This document shows positions 31,914 through 40,128 of a DNA stretch of 64,000 nt, in pieces. Source of the DNA: Paenibacillus plantiphilus (GTDB lineage Bacteria > Bacillota > Bacilli > Paenibacillales > Paenibacillaceae); contig NZ_CAKMMF010000014.1 of the NCBI RefSeq assembly GCF_927798095.1, forward strand, positions 62,001 to 126,000, given 5' to 3'. A program made the position numbers and the translations under genes. The notes under the pieces were generated by a model, which ran no database searches, was not told where the DNA came from, and saw only the letters and a list, made by a program, of their open reading frames with translations. The first letter of the stretch is position 1. Each line of letters begins with the position of its first letter.

Positions 31914-32870
31914 GTGAAGCGAAGAGACAGGCTGCTCGCAATTACTCTTGCCCTGCAGGCCAGACCAGAAACTGCACAGTCGTTAGCGGACAAGTTCGAG
32001 GTTTCCAAACGAACCATTATGCGCGATATGCAATCGCTCTCCGAGATTGGGGTTCCGCTGTATGCTGAATCGGGCAAAGCTGGCGGGTACCGGCTTATGG
32101 AGGGTTACCGTTTGCCCCCGCTTCATCTCGATCAACGGGAAGCGCTAGCGCTCCTGCTGTCTTTGAAGCTGATGCATGGCTATGCTGACACCCCCTTCAA
32201 CCGGGAGCGCTGGACTGTTCAGGACAAGCTGCTTGCCGCACTGGCTCCAGAAACAGCAGCTTCGGTGCAGCGGTTATTATCCTTTTTGGAGATGGAAGTG
32301 CCTCCCCGCCATTATGAGGCTCCGCTGCTGGAGCCTCTGCTGGCTTTCATCGCCGCCTCCGACTGGGTACAGGGCATATACCGATCACTAAGCGGAGAAA
32401 AACAGGTCACGCTTCGTCCGCTTAAGATCTACGGGGCACACGGCTTCTGGTATTGTGACGCCTACTCTCACACGCATGCGGAAAATCGGGTTTTTCGCGT
32501 TGACCGATTCTCTTCGCTGCAGCGCTCGCTTCCGCCTAATGAGAAGAAGAGGCCTTCAGCAGGCAGAAACAATGAAGAGCCTCACACGATGATCCATGCC
32601 CGGCTCACCTATAGCGGCGCTCTGCAGGTGGAAAGAGACTACCATATCGGCGGCCATGTGAAGCAACTAAATGAAGACGCATGGGAATTGCGGTTTCATT
32701 GTCCTGCTTCAGAATGGAGCTGGGCCGTTGGTTTATTTTACTCGCTAGGAGAGAACGCTCTCGTATTGGAGCCGGCTGCCCTGAAGCAGGATATCGCTTC
32801 GAAAGCGCGTGAGGTTTGGGAAAAGTATCCATGCACGACTAACGACCATTCCACAGACGAGGAGAAATGA
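31914..32870 (+). CDS. HTH/WYL-domain transcriptional regulator (YafY-like)
   Basis: Regulator of 318 aa. Residues 1-60 are a DeoR-type winged helix (RRDRLLAITLALQARPETAQ, KFEVSKRTIMRDMQSLSEIG). The linker GVPLYAESGKAGGYRLMEGYRLPPL is diagnostic of the YafY/WYL group. Residues 145-230 are the WYL domain (VTLRPLKIYGAHGFWYCDAYS, RVFRVDRFSSL), which in other proteins binds nucleotides or other ligands. The C-terminal WCX-like region ends at about residue 310. The GTG at 31914 has GGGAGG 10 nt upstream. The next gene overlaps or abuts its stop, so it probably controls or works with the toroid protein. Confidence 0.87.
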   Translation: MKRRDRLLAITLALQARPETAQSLADKFEVSKRTIMRDMQSLSEIGVPLYAESGKAGGYRLMEGYRLPPLHLDQREALALLLSLKLMHGYADTPFNRERWTVQDKLLAALAPETAASVQRLLSFLEMEVPPRHYEAPLLEPLLAFIAASDWVQGIYRSLSGEKQVTLRPLKIYGAHGFWYCDAYSHTHAENRVFRVDRFSSLQRSLPPNEKKRPSAGRNNEEPHTMIHARLTYSGALQVERDYHIGGHVKQLNEDAWELRFHCPASEWSWAVGLFYSLGENALVLEPAALKQDIASKAREVWEKYPCTTNDHSTDEEK

Positions 32871-32872
32871 TA

Positions 32873-33787
32873 ATGGCTACAGCAAATGAAATGATCGTAA
32901 ACGCACAAACATTCATTCATCGCAATGGACGGCTACTAGAACGCAGATGGATGGAGCATCTATTCGAGGGAGGCTCGAAAAATGCTGTTATCGCTGCTCT
33001 TCGAGCCTATCAGAACGATGACGGCGGCTTCGGACATGCATTGGAGCCCGACATTCGCGATCCGCACAGTCAGCCGATTCCAACAGAGGTCGCGCTTCAT
33101 ATTATGGACGAGCTTGATTTGTTTGACGCCTCTATTGTAAGCGGCATTTTGCAATATCTCGAAAGTATAACGCTGCCAGGCGGCGGGTTTCCACGAGCGC
33201 TGTGCAGTGTGAATCATTATCCCCACGCGCCTTGGTGGACGACGGAACGAGATGATGCAGCCAGCATGAATCCGACCGGCAGCATCGTTGCGCTGCTGTT
33301 GAAGCAGCAGGCCGTTCCGCTTGCCGAATCCCCTGATCAGGGCCATTGTCCGCAATGGTTTGCTGATACGATTCAATTTATATGGCGAAACATCGGGAAT
33401 GTCGGACGAACAGATTATCATGATCTCATACAAGCGATCGATTTCCTACAGCAGACAAGCGATCGCGCTCGGGCAGAAACTCTGCTGGCACAGATGGATT
33501 CGTGGCTTCTGGCACCCGGAGTCATCGAATATGACAGCAAGGCCGAGGGCTATGTGCACAAAATTCTCGATTGGGCGCCCAAGCGCAGCAGCTATTGCGC
33601 CCGGCTGATCCATGACCAGGAGGCGGTCTCGCGCCATCTTGATGCCCTTATCGCCGAACAGCAGGACGATGGAGGATGGCCCATTAGCTGGGAGCCGCCG
33701 TCTCAGGCAGCAAAGCTGGAATGGCGCGGCTATATAACCGTGCAGCGATTACTGACTCTTCAATCCTATGAGCGGCTCAATAGCTGA
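32873..33787 (+). CDS. Alpha/alpha-toroid protein resembling prenyltransferase/squalene-cyclase repeats
   Basis: Cytoplasmic 304-aa protein built of paired helices. Two QW-like motifs, AYQNDDGGFGHALEPDI (about residue 45) and AEQQDDGGWPISWEP (about 265), are the hallmark of terpenoid cyclase/prenyltransferase toroids. A third, weaker motif is LPGGGFPRALC (about 100). The acid motif DxDD of cyclases is not seen, so enzymatic cyclisation is doubtful. The ATG at 32873 has GAGGAG 8 nt upstream; an ATG at 32867 overlaps the regulator stop by 4 nt. Translation is therefore coupled to the WYL gene. I do not know its substrate; proteins of this type are annotated only by fold. Confidence 0.7.
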   Translation: MATANEMIVNAQTFIHRNGRLLERRWMEHLFEGGSKNAVIAALRAYQNDDGGFGHALEPDIRDPHSQPIPTEVALHIMDELDLFDASIVSGILQYLESITLPGGGFPRALCSVNHYPHAPWWTTERDDAASMNPTGSIVALLLKQQAVPLAESPDQGHCPQWFADTIQFIWRNIGNVGRTDYHDLIQAIDFLQQTSDRARAETLLAQMDSWLLAPGVIEYDSKAEGYVHKILDWAPKRSSYCARLIHDQEAVSRHLDALIAEQQDDGGWPISWEPPSQAAKLEWRGYITVQRLLTLQSYERLNS

Positions 33788-33850
33788 TCGTTTATGCCGT
33801 TAATGTAGGTGAACGCGGCCACCTGTCACCGTCATAACAGCAGTGAAGCC

Positions 33851-33874
33851 AACGCGCGTAGAAGTACGCGCGTT
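33851..33874. terminator. GC-rich hairpin after toroid gene
   Basis: Perfect 9-bp stem AACGCGCGT / ACGCGCGTT, 6-nt loop, 63 nt after the toroid gene stop. There is no U tract, so termination is uncertain. The rest of the gap to 34016 shows a TTGACA at 33904 without a matching -10. Confidence 0.45.
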
Positions 33875-34015
33875 GCGCCATTATAAGTATAGGATTGCAA
33901 TATCTTGACAGCTGCGATAGAATAATACTCCTCTCTTTCTCTACGCATATTTCAATTTTCACCACCGCCCCACGTATCGTTTCGCCGCAAAAACGATCAT
34001 GGAGGTGCTTCATCA

Positions 34016-34792
34016 TTGCTTTTCCTTGTATTGGCCCGCAAATCTTACCTACGCAACTTGCAGTACCGTGGTGCCCATCTGGTACACAATATTGCCAGCG
34101 CCATATTTGGTTTTATCTACATTTCAATTTGGACCGGAATTGGCCAGTCCCACACGCTTGGCGAATACGGGATTGACGGAATGGTAGCCTATATCGCCTT
34201 TAATCAAGCCAGCCTCTGGGTGACCACATTTATAAACAACGGCCTCGGAATTCAGCAATCCGTCCGTACCGGTGGTATCGCCATTGATCTGATGAGGCCC
34301 GTCCCGCTTTTCTACCAGCTCATGTGCAAGGAATGGGGACAAATTGCGTATCAGTTCATCTATAAATTCCTTCCCATCTATACGCTGTACATCTTCGTTC
34401 TGCCGCTTCAAGTCCCTACGTCTATGCTGACTTTCCTGTGGACCGCTGTCGCTCTTGCGCTCGCCGCTTTCATCTCGATCTGCATTAATTTTCTGATCGG
34501 CGCCGTTGCGCTATGGACGATGGAATCTGGCTCTCTCTTCTGGGTCAATTACGCGTTCAGTATGCTGCTGTCCGGCTTTCTTATTCCGATTGAATGGCTG
34601 CCTGGATGGCTTCGCTTCATTAGTCATGCCTCCTTCTATCCATTCCTTCATTATGTTCCGACCCGAATCTATCTCGGCATGGAATCACCATGGACACTGA
34701 TTGGCTCTTTATGCTGGGGAGTCCTGCTGCTGTGTGCCTGCTTGCTCGCAACTCATCTCATGCGCCGCAGACTGGAGGTGCAAGGCGGATGA
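34016..34792 (+). CDS. ABC-2-type permease (COG4587/COG3694 class), subunit 1
   Basis: Membrane subunit of an uncharacterised ABC exporter, 258 aa, about six helices. It begins LARKSYLRNLQYRGAHLVHN and includes the family stretch LMRPVPLFYQLMCKEWGQIAY and the membrane block FWVNYAFSMLLSGFLIPIEW. It belongs to the DUF990-like ABC2_membrane_6 group that occurs as permease-permease-ATPase triplets. The start is TTG at 34016 with GGAGGTG 8 nt upstream; no ATG is nearby. It overlaps the second permease by 4 nt (ATGA). The substrate is unknown; some relatives are linked to drug or peptide export. Confidence 0.85.
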   Translation: MLFLVLARKSYLRNLQYRGAHLVHNIASAIFGFIYISIWTGIGQSHTLGEYGIDGMVAYIAFNQASLWVTTFINNGLGIQQSVRTGGIAIDLMRPVPLFYQLMCKEWGQIAYQFIYKFLPIYTLYIFVLPLQVPTSMLTFLWTAVALALAAFISICINFLIGAVALWTMESGSLFWVNYAFSMLLSGFLIPIEWLPGWLRFISHASFYPFLHYVPTRIYLGMESPWTLIGSLCWGVLLLCACLLATHLMRRRLEVQGG

Positions 34793-35580
34793 AGTGGCTT
34801 CGAATGTATAAACTGCTCGTTATTGCAAGTCTGAGAAGCCGTATGCAATACAAATTCAATTTCTGGCTCACTGCTGCCATGACTGCTCTGGTCAGTGTTG
34901 TGGAATTTCTGCTGCTGGCCGTCATTCTTACGAAATTCGGACATATCAAAGGGTGGAGCCTCGCCGAGGCCGGATATCTGTATGCGACACTGACGATATC
35001 GAAGGCACTATATAGAAGTCTTGCCTCCGATGTTCATCATCTGGAAAAATATTTGGTCAGCGGCGAGCTCGATAATTTGCTGCTTCGACCTATTCCAGTA
35101 CTGCTTGGACTCATGTCGCAAAATTTTTCCTTCAGAATTGGAGAATTCCTTCAAGGGATCGCTTTGCTAGCCATCTGTATGCGGATGCTGTTCCTCGAAG
35201 GCCAGCTGACATGGGCAGCAATTCCTCTCACAGTCGTCGTTATTGGATCGGGGGCGCTGCTGCTATTCGGGATCGGCCTGTTAACCGCTACTATTGGGTT
35301 CTGGTTAACCCGCATTGAGCAGCTCCAGAATATTACGGAGGATGCGGCGCGAACAGCTGTTCAATACCCGCTTACGATTTATCCAAGATGGATGCAGGGC
35401 CTGCTTCTTACCTTCATTCCAGTTGCCTTCGCAAGCTACATCCCTTCCCTGTATATCATCCGCGGCCAAGGTGGTCTATGGCTGATCGCAGCATCATTGG
35501 CGGTGGCGGTGGCGGTGTTTGGCCTGGGACTATTGATGTGGCGGCTCGGCATCGCCCGCTATCAAAGTACAGGAAGCTGA
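34789..35580 (+). CDS. ABC-2-type permease, subunit 2
   Basis: Second membrane subunit, 263 aa, about six helices. Landmarks are MQYKFNFWLTAAMTALVSVV, the conserved LVSGELDNLLLRPIPVLLGL (permease-ATPase coupling region around residue 85), GIGLLTATIGFWLTRIEQLQ and AVQYPLTIYPRWMQGLLLTF. It pairs with subunit 1 as a heterodimer. The ATG at 34789 overlaps the preceding stop; GGAGGTG lies 8 nt before it. A 147-bp GC-rich spacer with no clear gene separates it from the ATPase gene, longer than usual in such operons. Confidence 0.86.
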   Translation: MKWLRMYKLLVIASLRSRMQYKFNFWLTAAMTALVSVVEFLLLAVILTKFGHIKGWSLAEAGYLYATLTISKALYRSLASDVHHLEKYLVSGELDNLLLRPIPVLLGLMSQNFSFRIGEFLQGIALLAICMRMLFLEGQLTWAAIPLTVVVIGSGALLLFGIGLLTATIGFWLTRIEQLQNITEDAARTAVQYPLTIYPRWMQGLLLTFIPVAFASYIPSLYIIRGQGGLWLIAASLAVAVAVFGLGLLMWRLGIARYQSTGS

Positions 35581-35727
35581 TGCGCCGCGATTCTCGGCGT
35601 GCGGCACTGCTGAATGCCGCGCGCGCAATGGTCGATCTATCGCGCCACTCACAGCTTCGGACGAGCGGTGCGGCAAGCCATACAAGAGCGGTCAACCATA
35701 TGAGCTGGAGAGGGGAATGTAAAAACG

Positions 35728-36693
35728 ATGATTACAGTCAGCCGATTAACGAAGCAGTTTAAGACAGCTCCCAGGAAGGAAGGACGATTTAAAGCGCTGC
35801 GCGCCATGCTGTCACGAGACTATGGAATCAAAGAAGCGGTGAATGATATAAGCTTTTCGGTCGAAAAGGGGGAATTCGTCGGTTATATCGGACCCAATGG
35901 GGCCGGCAAATCAACAACAATCAAAATGCTCTCCGGCATCCTCCATCCAACCTCCGGCGAGGTGAGAATAGACGGATTAAGTCCTCATAGTCAGCGGCGG
36001 CAGGTATCTCGCAGGCTTGGTGTTCTTTTCGGACAACGGACTCAACTGTGGTGGGATTTGCCGGTACGTGATTCCTTCGATATTCTTGCCGCGATGTATG
36101 ACATTGCTCCAACGGTCAAGACGCTGCGGATCAAGGAATTATGTGCTTTACTCGAAATGGACCCTTTCATGGACACACCCGTCCGTAAGCTGTCTCTCGG
36201 ACAGCGCATGAGAGCTGACATTGCTGCAGCGCTGCTGCATGATCCCGACATTCTGTTTCTAGATGAGCCTACAATAGGGCTGGATGTCACTGCCAAACGC
36301 AATATCCGGGCATTTCTGCGGACGATCAACCTTGAGCTTGGCAAAACAATCCTACTGACGACACACGACATGGATGACATTGAGCAGCTGTGCAGTCGAG
36401 TCATTGTTATTAATGATGGGCGAATTGGCTTTGATGGAACGATTGATAGCCTCCGCGACCGGATTGGCTTGCCGACCATTATCCGCGTTACATACCGCAA
36501 GGAAATGGCGCTGCCGAAGGACGACTGGCCAATGCGTCTGACCAACCGCACAGGCCTCACGCTTACCGTCGAATGCAATCGCAAGCAGATCCGTGCAATG
36601 GATGCGCTGCGACTGCTTGAGAATCTTGGAGAGATCGAGGACGTCCATATGGATGAACCGGATTTCGAAGAAATTATTCATCGCGTGTATTAG
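35728..36693 (+). CDS. ABC transporter ATPase (COG4586 type)
   Basis: ATPase subunit of 321 aa for the two upstream permeases. Its N-terminal insertion FKALRAMLSRDYGIKEAVND before the first strand is typical of the COG4586 group. Walker A is GPNGAGKST (about residue 58), the Q-loop region LGVLFGQRTQLWWDLPVRD is a family hallmark, the signature is KLSLGQRMRADIA, Walker B ILFLDEPTIGLDV and the switch LTTHDMDDIEQL. The C-terminal 80 residues form a regulatory domain. AGGGGA precedes the ATG by about 12 nt. A hairpin follows. Confidence 0.9.
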   Translation: MITVSRLTKQFKTAPRKEGRFKALRAMLSRDYGIKEAVNDISFSVEKGEFVGYIGPNGAGKSTTIKMLSGILHPTSGEVRIDGLSPHSQRRQVSRRLGVLFGQRTQLWWDLPVRDSFDILAAMYDIAPTVKTLRIKELCALLEMDPFMDTPVRKLSLGQRMRADIAAALLHDPDILFLDEPTIGLDVTAKRNIRAFLRTINLELGKTILLTTHDMDDIEQLCSRVIVINDGRIGFDGTIDSLRDRIGLPTIIRVTYRKEMALPKDDWPMRLTNRTGLTLTVECNRKQIRAMDALRLLENLGEIEDVHMDEPDFEEIIHRVY

Positions 36694-36722
36694 CGCCCGC
36701 ACCGCTACCATTACTCTGCATT

Positions 36723-36760
36723 GTCCTGCATTCAAAGCTCTGGCTACTTGAATGCAGGAC
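36723..36760. terminator. Hairpin after ABC operon
   Basis: Perfect 13-bp stem GTCCTGCATTCAA / TTGAATGCAGGAC with a 12-nt loop, 30 nt after the ATPase stop. The tail is only weakly T-rich. Confidence 0.6.
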
Positions 36761-36874
36761 ATTAGAATATGCCGGATTGCTGGTTGCCCCAAACAGCTCC
36801 ATGCCCTATACCTGCGAAAGTGCAGCAAATAATCAGAAAGAAAAGTACGGTATACGCTGAATTTTGGAAAGTGC

Positions 36875-36903
36875 TTGACATATGATCACGAATGATTTAT
36901 CTT
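36875..36903 (+). promoter_or_regulatory. Sigma-A promoter of the MarR gene
   Basis: TTGACA (36875-36880), 17 nt, TATCTT (36898-36903). The -10 hexamer is the left arm of the operator described next. Confidence 0.75.
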
Positions 36904-36915
36904 TAATTTAAGATA
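36898..36915. promoter_or_regulatory. MarR operator, copy 1
   Basis: Perfect inverted repeat TATCTT-TAATTT-AAGATA overlapping the -10 box of the marR gene. A near copy precedes the DoxX gene. Autorepression is inferred. Confidence 0.65.
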
Positions 36916-36948
36916 TTTGAAGTTGAGAAAAGAACCGAGGTGATGACG

Positions 36949-37392
36949 ATGAACGAAGCACAAGACAACTCCTTGCACCTTAACATTGTGTTATCCCGAG
37001 CCTGCCAGTGGGTCAGCGCTCATGCGCATCATGACATACGACAGCATGGATTGAATCCGACAGAATTCGGTGTACTGGAATTTTTGTATCATAAGGGAGC
37101 TCAGCCGCTGCAGCAAATTGGCGAGAAAATTCTGATGACCAGCGGCAATATCACATATGTCGTTGACAAGCTTACTCAGAAGGGTCTTGTCCAGCGCAAA
37201 GCCTGCGACAGCGATCGTAGAGTGATTTTTGCGGAAGTTACTGATAAAGGAAAGCAGTTTATTGAAGAAGTTTTTCCCCAGCATGAGAAGGTTATTCAAA
37301 AAGCGGTAAGCGGACTGACCCGTGAAGAACGTGAGCAAGCGATTCACCTCCTCAAGAAGCTGGGAATTGCTGCGCAAGGCAGCTTTACTTAG
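36949..37392 (+). CDS. MarR-family repressor, MhqR-like
   Basis: Winged-helix regulator of 147 aa. The recognition domain reads GLNPTEFGVLEFLYHKG, PLQQIGEKILMTSGNITYVVDKLTQ and the wing KACDSDRRVIFAEVTDKG. This order and wording are close to Bacillus MhqR, which represses quinone- and azo-compound detoxification genes. No Cys is placed as in OhrR, so thiol sensing of that kind is unlikely. The ATG at 36949 has CCGAGG 8 nt upstream; GTG and ATG codons just before it are too close. The DoxX and pirin genes downstream fit a quinone or electrophile response (MhqP is a DoxX protein). Confidence 0.87.
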   Translation: MNEAQDNSLHLNIVLSRACQWVSAHAHHDIRQHGLNPTEFGVLEFLYHKGAQPLQQIGEKILMTSGNITYVVDKLTQKGLVQRKACDSDRRVIFAEVTDKGKQFIEEVFPQHEKVIQKAVSGLTREEREQAIHLLKKLGIAAQGSFT

Positions 37393-37448
37393 CACGCCGG
37401 GCTGGACATAGCTGCGCTTCACTTGGCTAGTTAGCCGGGCTATTGTAG

Positions 37449-37483
37449 AATGGCATACGGAATGGCATACGGGGCAATGCCCC
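37449..37483. repeat. 12-bp tandem repeat plus hairpin
   Basis: AATGGCATACGG twice in tandem (37449-37460, 37461-37472), followed by the stem GGGGCAATGCCCC (37471-37483). It lies between marR and the DoxX operator; the hairpin may be a weak terminator. Confidence 0.6.
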
Positions 37484-37491
37484 ATGAATAA

Positions 37492-37509
37492 TATCTTAAT
37501 TTTAAGAAA
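37492..37509. promoter_or_regulatory. MarR operator, copy 2, before DoxX gene
   Basis: TATCTT-AATTTT-AAGAAA has the same 6-6-6 layout as the site upstream of marR with one arm mismatch, 31 bp before the doxX start. A shared repressor is inferred. Confidence 0.6.
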
Positions 37510-37539
37510 CTTAATATTAATGAATGGGAGAGGTTTATA

Positions 37540-37932
37540 ATGAGTATGGATATTGGATTGTTGATCGTTCGACTGGTAATTGGTTTATTATTTATAGGGC
37601 ATGGAGCACAAAAAATGTTTGGCTGGTTCGGAGGCTACGGCCTTAAAGGCACTGGTGGCTGGCTAGAGTCCATCGGAGTCAAGCCTGGCGTTCTGATGGC
37701 ATTCATGGTTGCCCTGTTCGAGATTGTCGGAGGATTATCCTTCGCACTTGGACTATGGCTTCCAGTAGGAGCAGCACTTATCATCATTACTATGATCGGC
37801 GGAATTGTCACGGTACACGGCAAGAATGGACTCTGGGCTACAGCTAATGGCTACGAATATAATGTCGTTCTTATCGCTATAGCTGTCGGTGTTGCACTTA
37901 TTGGAGCCGGAGAATATGCCATCGCTTTCTAA
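37540..37932 (+). CDS. DoxX-family membrane protein (MhqP-like)
   Basis: Small integral membrane protein of 130 aa with four helices (IGLLIVRLVIGLLFIGHGAQ, VLMAFMVALFEIVGGLSFAL, VGAALIIITMIGGIVTVHG, YNVVLIAIAVGVALIGAGEY). The motifs RLVIGLLFIGHGAQKMFGWFG and FGGYGLKGTGGWLESIG define the DoxX/YphA group. Bacillus members (MhqP, CatD) are induced by quinones and catechol and are thought to act in membrane thiol-redox or quinone handling. GGGAGAGG precedes the ATG. It is preceded by a MarR operator and followed by the pirin gene 117 nt downstream. Confidence 0.9.
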   Translation: MSMDIGLLIVRLVIGLLFIGHGAQKMFGWFGGYGLKGTGGWLESIGVKPGVLMAFMVALFEIVGGLSFALGLWLPVGAALIIITMIGGIVTVHGKNGLWATANGYEYNVVLIAIAVGVALIGAGEYAIAF

Positions 37933-38049
37933 TTTATTGGTGAATGGACCTCTACTAACAAACATGTTCAAGCTTTTTAACAATTACGCATAAATAATGC
38001 GCTGCCGATCCGCTTCCCGCGGCTTCGGTTCAGCAAGGAGGATAACTAC

Positions 38050-38829
38050 ATGCAAACTATGGTATATGGACCAACTCTTCAAGCAACCGGCGCTTTTGAT
38101 GGCGGCAATATTACGGAACAGAAACCGATTGGATTCCCTGGAGAAGGCTCCGTCGTGAAACGAGTCGGGCCGCTATTCTACTGGGCCTGGGCCCACTCCA
38201 AAAGCGACGGCTATATTGGCCTGCATCCTCATCAAGCGTTCGAAATTATGACCTATGTCGTTCAGGGCAAGGCTGAGCATGGCGATACACTGGGAACCAG
38301 AAGCACGGTTGGTCCCGGCGGTGTGCAGATTATGCAAACGGGATCAGGCGTAAGCCATGAGGAGCGCTTCATCGGTCCTGATATGGAAGCTTTCCAAATC
38401 TGGTTTGAGCCGCATATGGAGAGTGCTTTGAAAACGAAGCCGACCTACAATCAATATGAGCATGGCGAGTTTCCAACAGTTGCAGGTGATGGGTATGTGA
38501 AGAAAACCGTTATCGGCCAAGACGCCCCTGTTGAAATTGTTGCCGATGCACGGATGTGGGATGTCGAAATTCAGCCGGGGCGAGAATACCGTCATACTGT
38601 TCCTGCTGACCGTACACTGACTGCGCTTGCGATACGCGGAGCTGGAACGTGGACCAATGGCAGCTCTGATGCCAGCAGCACGACTGCTTTTCATCACAAA
38701 GACTTTATTGTAGCCCCGGCTGATGCAGCCGTGGAGACTGTCATTCATGCTACCGAGCAAGGTCCGCTTCGCCTCATTCTCATTGAGGTTCCGACAAAGG
38801 TAGATTATCCGCTGTATCCTAAACGGTAA
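38050..38829 (+). CDS. Pirin-family protein
   Basis: Bicupin of 259 aa, cytoplasmic. The N-terminal cupin has the metal ligand motif GLHPHQAFEIMTYVVQGKAEHGDTL, with His58/60-type and Glu ligands, then GPGGVQIMQTGSGVSHEERF. The C-terminal cupin (about 150-259) contains REYRHTVPADRTLTALAIRG and FIVAPADAAVE. Some pirins act as quercetin dioxygenases or redox sensors; bacterial roles are mostly unknown. AAGGAGG lies upstream of the ATG. Next to DoxX and a MhqR-like regulator it may oxidise or sense aromatic compounds, which is inference from context. A strong terminator follows. Confidence 0.9.
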   Translation: MQTMVYGPTLQATGAFDGGNITEQKPIGFPGEGSVVKRVGPLFYWAWAHSKSDGYIGLHPHQAFEIMTYVVQGKAEHGDTLGTRSTVGPGGVQIMQTGSGVSHEERFIGPDMEAFQIWFEPHMESALKTKPTYNQYEHGEFPTVAGDGYVKKTVIGQDAPVEIVADARMWDVEIQPGREYRHTVPADRTLTALAIRGAGTWTNGSSDASSTTAFHHKDFIVAPADAAVETVIHATEQGPLRLILIEVPTKVDYPLYPKR

Positions 38830-38907
38830 TGCACTGAAATTTGGTGACGATGCACTAACAAGCAGAGCCCCCTTAACAATTTGAAAACCGTATCATTCGA
38901 TACGAAA

Positions 38908-38947
38908 ATAACCCGCATCCAGGTTAAGTACCACGGATGCGGGTTAT
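38908..38947. terminator. Terminator after pirin gene
   Basis: Thirteen-bp perfect stem ATAACCCGCATCC / GGATGCGGGTTAT with a 14-nt loop. A small GTATC/GATAC stem precedes it. It lies between convergent genes. Confidence 0.75.
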
Positions 38948-39034
38948 CATTCGTTAGGCTCTCGTTCTATTGCTGTCGGTTACGGTCAAGAGAACACTTA
39001 TCGCTGCGCTTTATATTGCCGCCGCTCCACTGAA

Positions 39035-39973
39035 CTAGGCCAGAATCAGTTCGATCCGGTCCAGTACAGCCTGCTCCAGCACCACGCCGGATGCTTTCAC
39101 ATTCTCGATCACTTGCTCGGGGCGGCTTGCGCCGACCAGTGCACTCGCGACATTCGGCTGGCGCAAAATCCAGGCAAGTGCAAGCGTGCCGACGGAAATA
39201 TCCAATTCCTCGGCAATTTGCGACAGCGCATGAACCTTCGCAATTTTCTCCTCGGTCACACCTTTGCGCATCCAATCCAGCTTCGCTGCACGGCTGCCCT
39301 CCGGCAGGTTGTCCACGGACTTGTATTTGCCGGTCAGCAGACCTTGCGCCAGCGGCGAGAACACAACCTGCCCAATTCCGTTGCGCTCGCTGAACGGTAT
39401 AACTTCCTTCTCTATGTAACGCTCGAACATATTATAAACAGGTTGATTGACGACAATCCGATCCAGAAGATAGCGATCTGCTGCAGCTAATCCTTCTGCC
39501 ATCTGTGCCGCTGTCCATTCACTTACCCCGACATACAGCGCCTTCCCTTGGCGAACAAGATCATCAATGGCGCGAAGCGTCTCATACAGAGGCGTTTCCG
39601 GGTCATGACGGTGGCAGTAGAAAATATCTACATAGTCCACACCAAGCCGCTTCAGACTGGCATTGCATTGCTCAATAACATGCTTGCGCGACAAGCCGCG
39701 GTCATTAGGACCCTCGCCCATCGGCCAAAATGCCTTGGTTGCAAGCACATACGATTCACGCGGAAAAGCTTTTATTGTCTCGCCAAGAAGAATTTCTGCT
39801 GCGCCCTTCTCATACACATTCGCTGTATCAAAAAAGTTGATGCCCAGTCCGTATGCGGTCTGGATCGCCTTCACTGCATTCTCACGCTCTACATACCCGC
39901 CATAAGTCAGCCAACTGCCGAGACTGATATCGCTTACCTTCAATCCACTGCCGCCAAGTCTGCGAAAATTCAT
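39035..39973 (-). CDS. Aldo/keto reductase (potassium-channel beta-subunit type)
   Basis: NADPH-dependent reductase of 312 aa. It starts MNFRRLGGSGLKVSDISLGSW; active-site residues lie in GINFFDTANVYEKGAAEILLG (Asp, Tyr), VLATKAFWPMG (Lys) and DIFYCHRHDPETPL (His). The cofactor end is ALVGASRPEQVIENVKAS. The KCNAB-like branch acts on aldehydes and methylglyoxal-type electrophiles. The ATG at 39973 has GAGGAGG 9 nt upstream; three earlier in-frame Met codons overlap that site. It is divergent from an HxlR regulator, which probably controls it. With the neighbouring MarR-DoxX-pirin genes this makes an electrophile-response neighbourhood. Confidence 0.92.
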   Translation of the reverse strand: MNFRRLGGSGLKVSDISLGSWLTYGGYVERENAVKAIQTAYGLGINFFDTANVYEKGAAEILLGETIKAFPRESYVLATKAFWPMGEGPNDRGLSRKHVIEQCNASLKRLGVDYVDIFYCHRHDPETPLYETLRAIDDLVRQGKALYVGVSEWTAAQMAEGLAAADRYLLDRIVVNQPVYNMFERYIEKEVIPFSERNGIGQVVFSPLAQGLLTGKYKSVDNLPEGSRAAKLDWMRKGVTEEKIAKVHALSQIAEELDISVGTLALAWILRQPNVASALVGASRPEQVIENVKASGVVLEQAVLDRIELILA

Positions 39974-40045
39974 ATTGTACATCCTCCTCATCACTATCTT
40001 GCCTCACAAGTACTATTGTACGCATGCTTCTATTCAATTAATAGT

Positions 40046-40063
40046 AGTGAAATAATTATCACT
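40046..40063. promoter_or_regulatory. Possible HxlR operator
   Basis: AGTGA-N8-TCACT inverted repeat in the AT-rich space between the divergent reductase and hxlR-type genes. The site is plausible but unremarkable. Confidence 0.3.
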
Positions 40064-40128
40064 TTATTATAAACTGTATACCTACTATACTTAATGTAAC
40101 TAATTTTTCGGAAGAGGAGCAATGAAGG

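Noticed and set aside
35581-35727. Small gene in the 147-bp space between ABC permease and ATPase
   Set aside because: The open frames there are Arg/Ala-rich, lack ribosome sites and look like GC-rich spacer.
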